From Sulfurimonas sp. (lineage in GTDB: Bacteria > Campylobacterota > Campylobacteria > Campylobacterales > Sulfurimonadaceae), in contig JALWTK010000061.1 in the NCBI GenBank assembly GCA_027082875.1, positions 1-64,000 of the forward strand: 64,000 nt of DNA. The letters are read 5' to 3'. The position numbers and the translations under genes were made by a program. This document shows, piece by piece, positions 18,528-27,159 of the stretch. Each line of letters opens with the position of its first letter. Position 1 is the first letter of the stretch. Below the pieces are notes generated by a model. It saw only the letters and a program-made list of their open reading frames with translations. It was not told the origin of the DNA and made no database searches.

Positions 18528-20476
18528 CCAATAGGTGTGCCTGCCTTTTTAGGTTTTTCTGGTCTGACTAAACAGAGACCATTTTCATCTTTAGCAGCAA
18601 GAAGCATTCCCTCACTCATGATACCCATCAGTTTTGCAGGTTTAAGGTTTGCTACAACACAAACCTGTGTTCCAATAAGAGTCTCTGCAGGATATGACTC
18701 ACGGATTCCAGCAACTATCTGACGAGTGTCATTTTCTCCAAGGCTAATTTTTAACTTGAGGAGTTTTTTACTCTTTGGTACTTCCTCAGCTTCAAGCACA
18801 GTTCCTACTTTGAGCGATGTCTCAAAAAATTGTCCTATCTCTATAAGGTTATCATCAAAACTCGCAGCAGACTCAAACTTCTCTTTTTTCTTAGAAGCTT
18901 TTTTCTCCTCTTTTGGAGGGTTTGACTCAGATTTTGGAGCCTCTTGCATAAGTGGCTCTTCAACGCGAGGAAAGAGAGGTGGTACTTTTTTAATATTAAA
19001 TAGTTTTAGAAGTTTTTTCTCTAGTACAAGTTCATTATAACTTGCATTATTTATCTCAAAGTTTAAAGCATCAGCGATAGTTGCAGTTGTCTTAGGCATA
19101 ACAGGGGAGAGCATGATGGCAGCTTTTGCTAAAATATTTGCAACAAGAGCAACAGTTGCTAAGGCTTCATCTTTCTGCTCATTTTTTATCTTCACCCATG
19201 GCTCATGCTCTGTGATGGCAGTGTTTCCGATAGAGAAGAGTCTCCATAACTCTTCAAGATACCTATGTGTCTGCATCTCACTCATGTAATGATCAAGAGA
19301 GTCAAGCACTTTGTTCATAGCATCAAGCTCTTTTGTGTGGTACTTGGCAACATCAACACTATCTATCTCAAACGCAGAGTACTTGCCACTCATACCGATG
19401 ATACGATTAAGAAGATTACCCAAGTCGTTAGAGAGTTCGGAGTTGATACGGTCTATAAATGCACGCTGAGAAAAGTCTCCATCTTGACCAAATGGTACTT
19501 CACGGAGCATAAAGTAGCGAAGGTTCTCAACACCATAAGCATCTGAAACCTCTTTAGGTGATACTACATTACCTTTTGACTTAGACATTTTTTCACCATC
19601 ACGAGTCCACCAACCATGAGCACCAATAGTTTTTGGAAGAGGTAAGTCAAGACTCATTAAAAATGCAGGCCAGTAGATAGCATGAAAACGCAGAATATCT
19701 TTCCCAACAAAGTGAGTTGAAGCAGGCCAGAAGTCCATATTTTCCTCATCACCTCCATAACCTAATGCCGTTACATAATTAAGTAAAGCGTCAAGCCAAA
19801 CATACATAACGTGCTTATCATCATGGAGAGACTCAGGCATTTTCACACCCCAAGTAAAAGATGTACGAGTAACAGAGAGGTCGCGAAGTCCACCTTTTAC
19901 AAAGTTCTTTACTTCATTTGCACGTGAACGAGGCATGATAAAGTCAGGGTTGTCTTCGTAGTGTTTAAGGAGTTTATCTTCATACTCAGATAGTTTAAAG
20001 AAGTAGCTCTCCTCTTTTACGATGCTAGTTGTACGTCCACAGTCTGGACAGAATTCACCATCGACAAGCTGTGTTTCAGGAAAAAAAGTTTCACAACTTA
20101 CACAGTAGTGACCCTCATAAAAATCTTTGTAGATATCACCTTTTTCAAACATCTTCACAAATGCTTTTTGAACACCGTGCATATGGTCTTTGTCTGTTGT
20201 ACGGATAAACTTATTATAAGATATCTCAAACTCATCCCAAAGATCTTTAAAAGTAGCACTAATCTCATTTGCAAACTCTTGAGTAGGTTTGCCAGCTTTT
20301 TGTGCTGACTCTTCTATCTTTTGACCGTGTTCATCAGTTCCAGTTAAAAAGTAAGTTTCATTTCCTTTTAAACGCTCGTATCTCGCAGTAGTATCTGCGA
20401 TAAAAGTCGTATAAGCATGCCCAATATGAGCCTCTCCGTTCACATAGTATATAGGTGTTGTTATGTATTTACTCAA
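18524..20476 (-). CDS. metG: Methionyl-tRNA synthetase
   Basis: TPIYYVNGEAHIGHAYT (HIGH), GEKMSKSKGNVV (KMSKS), C-terminal tRNA-binding domain. Confidence 0.97.
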   Translation of the reverse strand: MSKYITTPIYYVNGEAHIGHAYTTFIADTTARYERLKGNETYFLTGTDEHGQKIEESAQKAGKPTQEFANEISATFKDLWDEFEISYNKFIRTTDKDHMHGVQKAFVKMFEKGDIYKDFYEGHYCVSCETFFPETQLVDGEFCPDCGRTTSIVKEESYFFKLSEYEDKLLKHYEDNPDFIMPRSRANEVKNFVKGGLRDLSVTRTSFTWGVKMPESLHDDKHVMYVWLDALLNYVTALGYGGDEENMDFWPASTHFVGKDILRFHAIYWPAFLMSLDLPLPKTIGAHGWWTRDGEKMSKSKGNVVSPKEVSDAYGVENLRYFMLREVPFGQDGDFSQRAFIDRINSELSNDLGNLLNRIIGMSGKYSAFEIDSVDVAKYHTKELDAMNKVLDSLDHYMSEMQTHRYLEELWRLFSIGNTAITEHEPWVKIKNEQKDEALATVALVANILAKAAIMLSPVMPKTTATIADALNFEINNASYNELVLEKKLLKLFNIKKVPPLFPRVEEPLMQEAPKSESNPPKEEKKASKKKEKFESAASFDDNLIEIGQFFETSLKVGTVLEAEEVPKSKKLLKLKISLGENDTRQIVAGIRESYPAETLIGTQVCVVANLKPAKLMGIMSEGMLLAAKDENGLCLVRPEKPKKAGTPIG

Positions 20477-20641
20477 TTTTCTGTCCTGTCAAATATATTG
20501 ATGTTATTTTATCTAAATAGCCTTAGATTTATCAATATTTTACTTTAGTATTGTAAAAAATATTTTCTACTGCTCATTTAAACAGACATAAAGATGTCAA
20601 GACAAAGGTATAAACTTTTATATTCAAAACGAAGGATAAAT

Positions 20642-20995
20642 ATGTATGTATTTGTATATGGCACATTAAAACGAGGGTTTAGCAATCATTATTTTTTAGA
20701 AGATGCAAAATTTATTGCAAAAGCTACAACGAAAGATAAATTTCCAATGGTAAATATCATTCAAGCATACCCTTACATCATAAATGATGCAGGAAATGGG
20801 CATAATATAGAGGGTGAACTTTACAAAATTAATGAAATAATCTTAGTAAAACTTGATATGTTAGAGGGCTATCCTGAACATTATGATAGACGAAAAATTA
20901 CAATAGTTGTAGAAAATCAAGAGTATAGAGCTATTGTTTATTTTATAAAAAAGAACATTGATTATACACATCTTGAACTTTTAAAAAAGTTTTAA
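20642..20995 (+). CDS. Gamma-glutamylcyclotransferase (AIG2-like) family protein
   Basis: MYVFVYGTLKRGFSNHYFL; IEGELYKI; LDMLEGYPEHYDR. AAGGA RBS precedes ATG 20642 (ORF track start 20594). Confidence 0.85.
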   Translation: MYVFVYGTLKRGFSNHYFLEDAKFIAKATTKDKFPMVNIIQAYPYIINDAGNGHNIEGELYKINEIILVKLDMLEGYPEHYDRRKITIVVENQEYRAIVYFIKKNIDYTHLELLKKF

Positions 20996-21001
20996 ATCGT
21001 A

Positions 21002-21928
21002 TTAAAATTGATGTGATTTTTCAGTGTAAATTACTAAATCTTCTTGAATAATCTCTTGAATCCACTGAGGTTCAATCACAAAAAGATGGGGTATCCAATA
21101 TTTAATGATTGGTAGTATCTCCATTTCATGGGTGATTGTAACACTAAATTCCATAGTCCCATCACTATTTAGTGACTCAAGTGTTTGTGTTGGAAGGGGT
21201 CGGCGTTTGAAATATTTTGTAGCTAATTTATCTGCAAACAGTTTTACTTCAAAGGGTTCTATATCTCTTTGAAACCAAATAGATATGGATTTATCTAGTA
21301 AAGTATCTAATTCTCTCTCTTTTTCAAATGTAGTATCTGTCATAATCGGATGAGAGATATTTTTCAAATAGTATTTTTTGAATATCTCACCTCTCAGAGC
21401 AATAAGATACCAAAAACCTTCAAAATTGACTATTTTTAATGGCTGAATAGTTACAGTATAAATATCCTGTCTTTCATCATCATAAGAGCATAGCAGCTCT
21501 TTTTTCTCTCTAATAGCAGTTTCTAAAATTTGAATATCCTCAAATTTATCACTTATATCTTCAATATTGAGTTTCGTATAGATGGGATTGAAATCTTCAT
21601 TTTTAATTTTTGAGAGAAGTTTATGAGCCTTAGCAGAAAACTTACCACCAATACCCTCAGTGATTTTTTCAATGATATCAAGCACTAACTCATCCTCAAG
21701 AGATTTAGTTTTTTCAACGCGAAACCCCTCTTGCATCTTCCACTTTTTATTCTCTTGATAGATTGGAAATGAGACTAAACGCTCATTAAAATCTCGTTGG
21801 ATTGTTCTATCACTAGTGTTAAACTCTTTTGCTAACTCTTTGACCGATAGAGCTTCTCCATCATTTAGCTTAGAAAGGATTACAGTTAGTCTTGTTAAAA
21901 TTTTATCATAGTCGTGTTTATATGCCAT
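21002..21928 (-). CDS. HTH + WYL-domain transcriptional regulator
   Basis: N-terminal HTH (SVKELAKEFNTSDRTIQRDFNERL); central PLKIVNFEGFWYLIALRGEIFKKYYLKNISHP typical of WYL proteins. Confidence 0.85.
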   Translation of the reverse strand: MAYKHDYDKILTRLTVILSKLNDGEALSVKELAKEFNTSDRTIQRDFNERLVSFPIYQENKKWKMQEGFRVEKTKSLEDELVLDIIEKITEGIGGKFSAKAHKLLSKIKNEDFNPIYTKLNIEDISDKFEDIQILETAIREKKELLCSYDDERQDIYTVTIQPLKIVNFEGFWYLIALRGEIFKKYYLKNISHPIMTDTTFEKERELDTLLDKSISIWFQRDIEPFEVKLFADKLATKYFKRRPLPTQTLESLNSDGTMEFSVTITHEMEILPIIKYWIPHLFVIEPQWIQEIIQEDLVIYTEKSHQF

Positions 21929-22003
21929 ATTTGTAACTCGCTTTCAGAGATTAGGTGTTTGAGAAGTTTTATTTATCTAATTTTCACGATAAACATATAT
22001 ATT

Positions 22004-22834
22004 TTAATTTGTATGTGTTTCCAAAAAATTCACAATGTTATCTAATTGCTTTTGAATGTTCTCAATCACCATTTTATCTTTTAAATTACTTGTAATTCCT
22101 AAATAATAATAGTCTTCATCTTTAAAAAAACTTTTGAATAAAGGGCTTTTTTTAAGGATAGATTCCTTAATGGCTTCTTTAGCTATTCCAATAACTAATG
22201 GTATATTTTCATCATTCCAAATTTTATAATCTATACCAAAAAAAATATTATCATTCTCTTTAATATCAAATCCATAAATTTCATCTGTATCTTCAACTTT
22301 AACCGATTGAATTTCTGCTAATTGTTCTACTATTTGAATATTTACAAAATCATTCCAGTAATAACCACTTGTTAATTGTGGATAAATATTTTTATAATCA
22401 TTTATATTATTTACTGAGTAAGCTTCATCTATATATTTTCTACCTACACTTTTTATGTTTGATGAGTTTAAAGCAGGTTTCATCGCATTAATTAGCAAAA
22501 CTTCTGCATATTCAATTTGCTCATACTCTTCTTCTATAGTAAGATTATTTTCAGCATCTGTAAAAATTGTTCCTAAATAAATTTTCACATTTGCATTATC
22601 ACTATCATATATTGTTTCCCATCTATTATATAATCTACTTGCAAAACCATTATTGTCTCTAGTTCTTCCTATGTAGAGTAAAACATCATTTCCATAAAGT
22701 GGATGGGTTCCGTATATTTGATATAAACCAATTCTGTCAGCTGTATTATCATACTCATTTGAGTCTATTTTGTTATCTACTACTGCTTCCTTAGAGAATG
22801 GACCTTCCCACCAAATATTAATATCTTTATTCAT
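22004..22834 (-). CDS. GIY-YIG nuclease-domain protein
   Basis: GLYQIYG...LLYIGRT...ASRLYNRW...YAEVLLINAMKPALNSSN: all GIY-YIG signature positions (Y, YIG, R, E, N) present. Confidence 0.8.
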   Translation of the reverse strand: MNKDINIWWEGPFSKEAVVDNKIDSNEYDNTADRIGLYQIYGTHPLYGNDVLLYIGRTRDNNGFASRLYNRWETIYDSDNANVKIYLGTIFTDAENNLTIEEEYEQIEYAEVLLINAMKPALNSSNIKSVGRKYIDEAYSVNNINDYKNIYPQLTSGYYWNDFVNIQIVEQLAEIQSVKVEDTDEIYGFDIKENDNIFFGIDYKIWNDENIPLVIGIAKEAIKESILKKSPLFKSFFKDEDYYYLGITSNLKDKMVIENIQKQLDNIVNFLETHTN

Positions 22835-23376
22835 TTTTTTCTCCTAAATTCAATGTTATTCACTACCATATTTTCAAGACTCTTTTTTTCAAGTCCAGTA
22901 AAAAAAATAGTAGCTTTTACATACTTTTCACTAACAGATTTATCAGTTGTTGTTCCCCAAATAATATCCGCTTCATAGTGAGTATTTTCATTTATTATCT
23001 CCATTGCTTCGGCAATCTCTATAATTAGTAAATCAGGATGCATTGTAAAATGTATCAAAATACCTGATATTTTATGCATCAAATCATAATCCAGTGATGA
23101 ATCTCTAATAGCTAATTCTATTGCTTTATTTGCTGAATTTTCACCCTCATACTCCCCAATACCACTAAATGCTACACCACCATGATTCATGATATTTTTC
23201 ATATCAATAAAATCAAGAGTTATATCATTTTCTTCACTTGGTATTACTACTCCGAGCATATCTTTTATTGACTCTTTTATTTCATCACTAAACTCGGTAT
23301 TGTTTATATATTTATAAAACTCTTTTTTAACTAAATCTGTATTCGTATTTGCTTCTGCTACTGTAAATATTTCCAT
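22831..23376 (-). CDS. Stand-alone FtsZ C-terminal (GTPase-activating) domain-like protein, no GTP-binding domain
   Basis: EIKESIKDMLGVVIPSEENDITLDFIDMKNIMNHGGVAFSGIGEYEGENSANKAIELAIRDSSLD..KISGILIHFTMHPDLLIIEIAEAMEIINEN...ADIIWGTTTD...VKATIFFTG aligns by eye with the FtsZ H7/T7-loop/C-terminal domain (LINVDFADVRTVM...GMGSGVASGEDRAEEAAEMAISSPLLE...GVLVNITAG..LRLDEFETVGNTI...VVIGTS...VTVVATG). The GGGTGTG signature is absent. Confidence 0.8.
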   Translation of the reverse strand: MEIFTVAEANTNTDLVKKEFYKYINNTEFSDEIKESIKDMLGVVIPSEENDITLDFIDMKNIMNHGGVAFSGIGEYEGENSANKAIELAIRDSSLDYDLMHKISGILIHFTMHPDLLIIEIAEAMEIINENTHYEADIIWGTTTDKSVSEKYVKATIFFTGLEKKSLENMVVNNIEFRRKK

Positions 23377-23423
23377 TACACTTCTCCTAAAATTTTATAG
23401 AAAAAGTATAAGATTTGGGAGTG

Positions 23424-23450
23424 ACACCTTTATGTCTGGTTAAAGGGTGT
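23424..23450. promoter_or_regulatory. Inverted repeat, candidate operator for the FtsZ-like/GIY-YIG operon
   Basis: ACACCTTTA-N8-TAAAGGGTGT, 48-74 bp upstream of the 23376 start; TATACT -10-like hexamer between it and the start codon. Confidence 0.5.
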
Positions 23451-23499
23451 TTTTTAATTGGTGTAAGATTGATAAGAGAAAATAGATAGATTTTTCATG

Positions 23500-23706
23500 T
23501 TAAAATTCAAATCCACCAGTATCGCCCTTAGACATACTGTTATAGACTGCTTTGACATACTCATCTCTAAGAGGACAGCCAAAGTAGGACTCACAGAGAC
23601 TACAGCTCTTGTGACCCTTATTTACTTGACAATCTTGAAGCTTTTTTACCATCTCATCGAGGAAAAGCTCAAACTTGTCTTTTTGTTCGCTATGCATTTT
23701 TTGCAT
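23500..23706 (-). CDS. Small cysteine-rich protein downstream of fbp
   Basis: [25 protein letters not shown]; 17-bp overlap with the fbp 3' end. Confidence 0.65.
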   Translation of the reverse strand: MQKMHSEQKDKFELFLDEMVKKLQDCQVNKGHKSCSLCESYFGCPLRDEYVKAVYNSMSKGDTGGFEF

Positions 23707-24532
23707 AAACCTCTTTTACTCGCTCTATCTCGTACTTTGAACCAAAGAAACAGATAGCAGTATCGTGGATGTGTGAATGACCTAGTGACATAAGATCATT
23801 TTTACCATCTATTGCATAGCCACCTGATTTTTCATAGATGAAGGCAAAAGGAAATACTTCAAAAAGACGACGTAGTTTTCCTTCTGGTTTATCACTAGTT
23901 CCAGGGTAAGAGAAAAGTCCACCACCTTTGAGAAGTATCTGATGAAGGTCAGGAACCATACCACCAGAGTAACGAAGTCTATAACCCTCTTTGAAAAAAC
24001 CATCTATCATATCTTTATGGTAAGGAGCCCAGTTTTGTTGTGTTCCACCCGGAGCCATAAGTTTACCTTTCTCAGTTACTCTTATCTCTTTTACAAACTC
24101 AAACTCGCCATCTTGAAGAAGATAAAGTTTTGTTTTGTTTTCAGCAAACACCATCTCAACGCGAGGACCATGCACGATATAACATGCTGCTACCATATTT
24201 GCTGTACCAAATGCATTTTCATAGATACCATAAATAGAACCAACACTAAGATTTACATCGACTAAAGATGAACCATCAAGAGGATCATAAGCTATGTAGT
24301 ACTTTCCATCTTCATGCAGAAGCATCTCTTTTTCTTTCTCTTCACTTGCTATTGTGTGAATAGAAGCTACCTTAGAAAACTCTTCTTGAATAATTAAATC
24401 ACATTGAATATCAAGCTGTAGCTGCGTTTCACCAGAACTGTTCTCTAGTTGTGAATACCCTATATCTTTTACATCTATAGCATTTTTAATTCTTTTAGCA
24501 CTTCTCTGTATTGCGTCAAATATATCTCTCAT
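23690..24532 (-). CDS. fbp: Fructose-1,6-bisphosphatase class I
   Basis: [69 protein letters not shown]. Confidence 0.95.
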   Translation of the reverse strand: MRDIFDAIQRSAKRIKNAIDVKDIGYSQLENSSGETQLQLDIQCDLIIQEEFSKVASIHTIASEEKEKEMLLHEDGKYYIAYDPLDGSSLVDVNLSVGSIYGIYENAFGTANMVAACYIVHGPRVEMVFAENKTKLYLLQDGEFEFVKEIRVTEKGKLMAPGGTQQNWAPYHKDMIDGFFKEGYRLRYSGGMVPDLHQILLKGGGLFSYPGTSDKPEGKLRRLFEVFPFAFIYEKSGGYAIDGKNDLMSLGHSHIHDTAICFFGSKYEIERVKEVYAKNA

Positions 24533-24547
24533 GTTTTTCCTTTTTTT

Positions 24548-25051
24548 TTAAACTTTTTTGGCGTTTTTTAGTATCCAGTCTATTACTGCATCTGTATCAT
24601 TTAGATCAAGCTGCTCAATATTGTCTGGAATATCGTAGTTTTGTGTATTTATACTGTAGTCCGTTGCTAAAGCATTCATATAGGGAATATAATCCTTATC
24701 TATATGGTTACGAAATACACTTATTCTTGGAAGAGGAAGGTTTTTAAGCCCTTCAACTAGTAGAACATCAAACTTATCGAAAAGTCTTATCATATCATCG
24801 AGTTCTGATTGACGTTGTGAAAAGTAAGTTGTGCGGTTAGGGGAGGTTACTATCACCTCTGCCCCTGTATCGCTAAACTTATAACTATCTTTTCCCTCTA
24901 CATCAAAACGAGCCTTATCTTTTGGATCATGTTTAATAATGGCTACTTCAAGCTTGTACTCATGAATAAGTTTTCTTGCTACTTTTAAAATAAGAGTAGT
25001 TTTTCCACTGTTAGATGGACCAGTAAATGCGACTGCTAATCTTTTGCTCAA
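24548..25051 (-). CDS. mobB: Molybdopterin-guanine dinucleotide biosynthesis protein B
   Basis: AFTGPSNSGKTTLILKVARKL; IKHDPKDKARFDVEGKDSYKFSDTGAE; LLVEGLKNLPLPRISVFR. Confidence 0.92.
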   Translation of the reverse strand: MSKRLAVAFTGPSNSGKTTLILKVARKLIHEYKLEVAIIKHDPKDKARFDVEGKDSYKFSDTGAEVIVTSPNRTTYFSQRQSELDDMIRLFDKFDVLLVEGLKNLPLPRISVFRNHIDKDYIPYMNALATDYSINTQNYDIPDNIEQLDLNDTDAVIDWILKNAKKV

Positions 25052-25136
25052 TAGATAAGTCCTAAAATAAAATTTTAGTGATTATACAAAAGAAGAGTTT
25101 AATAAGATATAATTTCGACTATACAAAAGGGAGAAA

Positions 25137-25595
25137 ATGAAAACTTTTTTACTAATTACTCTGATATCAGCACTTTTTACAGGATGTTCAAGCTCAAATG
25201 CCTTTTCTCAGTTTAGCCTTACTCCAGAACAGTCCAAAAGTGAAAATAGTATTTTAAGCTCTAAAATTCATTTTCAAAACAAAACTGTAGGCACTGTAAG
25301 TGCAGTCTACCTTAATCAAGTACTTCCTAAAATATATAATGAAAATGAATGGTTCTATGTTTCTATGTATACTAAAGATAGCGAAAAGGATGTAAAGTTC
25401 TTTCTCAATGGAGAAAAAGCACTAAATGTCAAAAAGCTACAAGTAGAAAATAAATTTTCTCATCTCCTCTCTTCAGTAGAAGAGTGGAAAACATACTATC
25501 TTGTGGAGTTTAAGCAGCTTGGTAATACTTTAAGTTTTATAGTTAAGAATAGTAATGCCAGTTCAGCCCCTCTTATATATAAAAAAGAGGACTAA
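25137..25595 (+). CDS. Hypothetical lipoprotein
   Basis: Lipobox LFTGCSSS. Confidence 0.65.
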   Translation: MKTFLLITLISALFTGCSSSNAFSQFSLTPEQSKSENSILSSKIHFQNKTVGTVSAVYLNQVLPKIYNENEWFYVSMYTKDSEKDVKFFLNGEKALNVKKLQVENKFSHLLSSVEEWKTYYLVEFKQLGNTLSFIVKNSNASSAPLIYKKED

Positions 25596-25876
25596 AGCGA
25601 ACGGAGGAGGGTGCTTAGTATAACGGTCACTACTTGAAGACCTACTATAAGTACTAAAGGTGCAAGGTCAAGTCCGTTGTAGTCAGTTCTCATAAATCTT
25701 CTTATAAAGCCATAAGCTGGAGCAGTTATACGGTGTAAAAATTGAACCACAGGATTGTAAGGATCTGGGTTTACAAAACTTAGGAGTGCTTGGATAATAA
25801 GTACCCAGATATAAACGCCAATAAGGCTAATAAAAATACTACCGATTCCTTGAGTTATTTCTATAAGTGCTTGCAT
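25592..25876 (-). CDS. YggT family membrane protein
   Basis: ALLSFVNPDPYNPVVQFLHRITAPAYGFIRRFM...GLDLAPLVLIVGLQ. Confidence 0.9.
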   Translation of the reverse strand: MQALIEITQGIGSIFISLIGVYIWVLIIQALLSFVNPDPYNPVVQFLHRITAPAYGFIRRFMRTDYNGLDLAPLVLIVGLQVVTVILSTLLRSL

Positions 25877-27150
25877 TATTTTACAATCTCCCCAATATAA
25901 TTTTTAAGATGCTGATATATCTCAGCGATATCTGGACCCTCTGTCGCGTTTGTTAAAAGTAAACGCAGGGCTCTCATATAAGACTCTTCTTCTAAACTAG
26001 ACTCTTTCATAGTGTAGTTTTTAAATGCAGTATACTCCTCGAAGTAGGGTGCATCTTTAATAACACTAGCGAGTGTTGCACACTCTTTTTGGAATATTTC
26101 TGGAATATTTCTCTCTGTAAATATAAGAGCAATTTTCTCTTTGAGCTCTTTTGTAGTAGATACTTCATCTAAGTAAACACGAGCAAGTGCTCCTATCTCT
26201 GCATCTGCAAAACCTACATATCTAGAAAGCTCTTTTGCATCAAGTGATTTTAGATGGGCTCGATTTAGCTCTTTAAGCAGATCTATATCAAACACTACAG
26301 AACTCTTTGATATTTTACTTAAGTCTAGAAATTCTATAGCTTCTTCTAAAGAAAAAATTTCTTTAGAGACTTTATTTCCGATTGATACTAAATAATTTAA
26401 AATTGCCTCAGGAAGAAATCCCTCTTTGAGTAACTCTTTGATACTTGGAGCGTTCTCAAGGTTCTTCATAGGTGGTAGGTGAGCATACTCTACTTGTTTT
26501 GCATACTCTAGAGCTAATCGCACATGCTGCTGCTTAGCAGACTCTTCTAAAAACTCCTCAGATTGGATGACAAGAGAGATGTCGCTAAGCATATCATCAA
26601 CAGCCGTAGCAAAGGTATATGTCGGTGTTTTATCTTGGTTAAGAATGACAAAGCTATCTACACTATCAGGAGAGAAACGTTGCTCACCTAATACTTTATC
26701 CTCTATCACTGTAGCTCTATTTGGCCGTGCTATACGAATACGAAATGGATTAGTATTGTCTATGATTAGCTCAGCGGGGAGGTTTCTACAAGCATCATCG
26801 TAACTATACTCTTTGCCTGCTGCTTTTGCCTCTTCGCGTTTGTTATCTAACCAGTTGTCTGAACAAAAACAGCTAAATGCCTTTCTCTCATGTACAAGTT
26901 GGAGTGCCATAGCAGAGTGAAAACGCACATTTTGACTCTGATGGATGACTTGAGAGCCATGCACCCCAAAAAGTGCAAGAAGATCTAAAATCTCATCATC
27001 CATCTTCTCTATGTTTTTCTCTTTATCCATATCTTCTATACGGATAATAAAATCCTCTTTTCTCTGCTTAGAGACTATATAGTTATATAGAGAAATACGA
27101 AGAGTATCTAGTTGTAAATCCTGAGTAGGACTAACTGTAAATCTTAACAT
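25876..27150 (-). CDS. Glutamyl-tRNA synthetase paralog with degenerate active-site motifs (predicted pseudoenzyme)
   Basis: GluRS-like along its full length (SPT..., RIEDMDKEKNIEKMDDEIL, FCCFC-like FSCFCSDNW, TYTFATAVDDMLSDISLVI, GFLPEAILNYL). HIGH is replaced by QLDT, RGEDH by QSEEF, and the KMSKS segment is missing (AHLPPMKNLENAPSIKELL). Confidence 0.85.
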   Translation of the reverse strand: MLRFTVSPTQDLQLDTLRISLYNYIVSKQRKEDFIIRIEDMDKEKNIEKMDDEILDLLALFGVHGSQVIHQSQNVRFHSAMALQLVHERKAFSCFCSDNWLDNKREEAKAAGKEYSYDDACRNLPAELIIDNTNPFRIRIARPNRATVIEDKVLGEQRFSPDSVDSFVILNQDKTPTYTFATAVDDMLSDISLVIQSEEFLEESAKQQHVRLALEYAKQVEYAHLPPMKNLENAPSIKELLKEGFLPEAILNYLVSIGNKVSKEIFSLEEAIEFLDLSKISKSSVVFDIDLLKELNRAHLKSLDAKELSRYVGFADAEIGALARVYLDEVSTTKELKEKIALIFTERNIPEIFQKECATLASVIKDAPYFEEYTAFKNYTMKESSLEEESYMRALRLLLTNATEGPDIAEIYQHLKNYIGEIVK

Positions 27151-27159
27151 TAAACTTCC

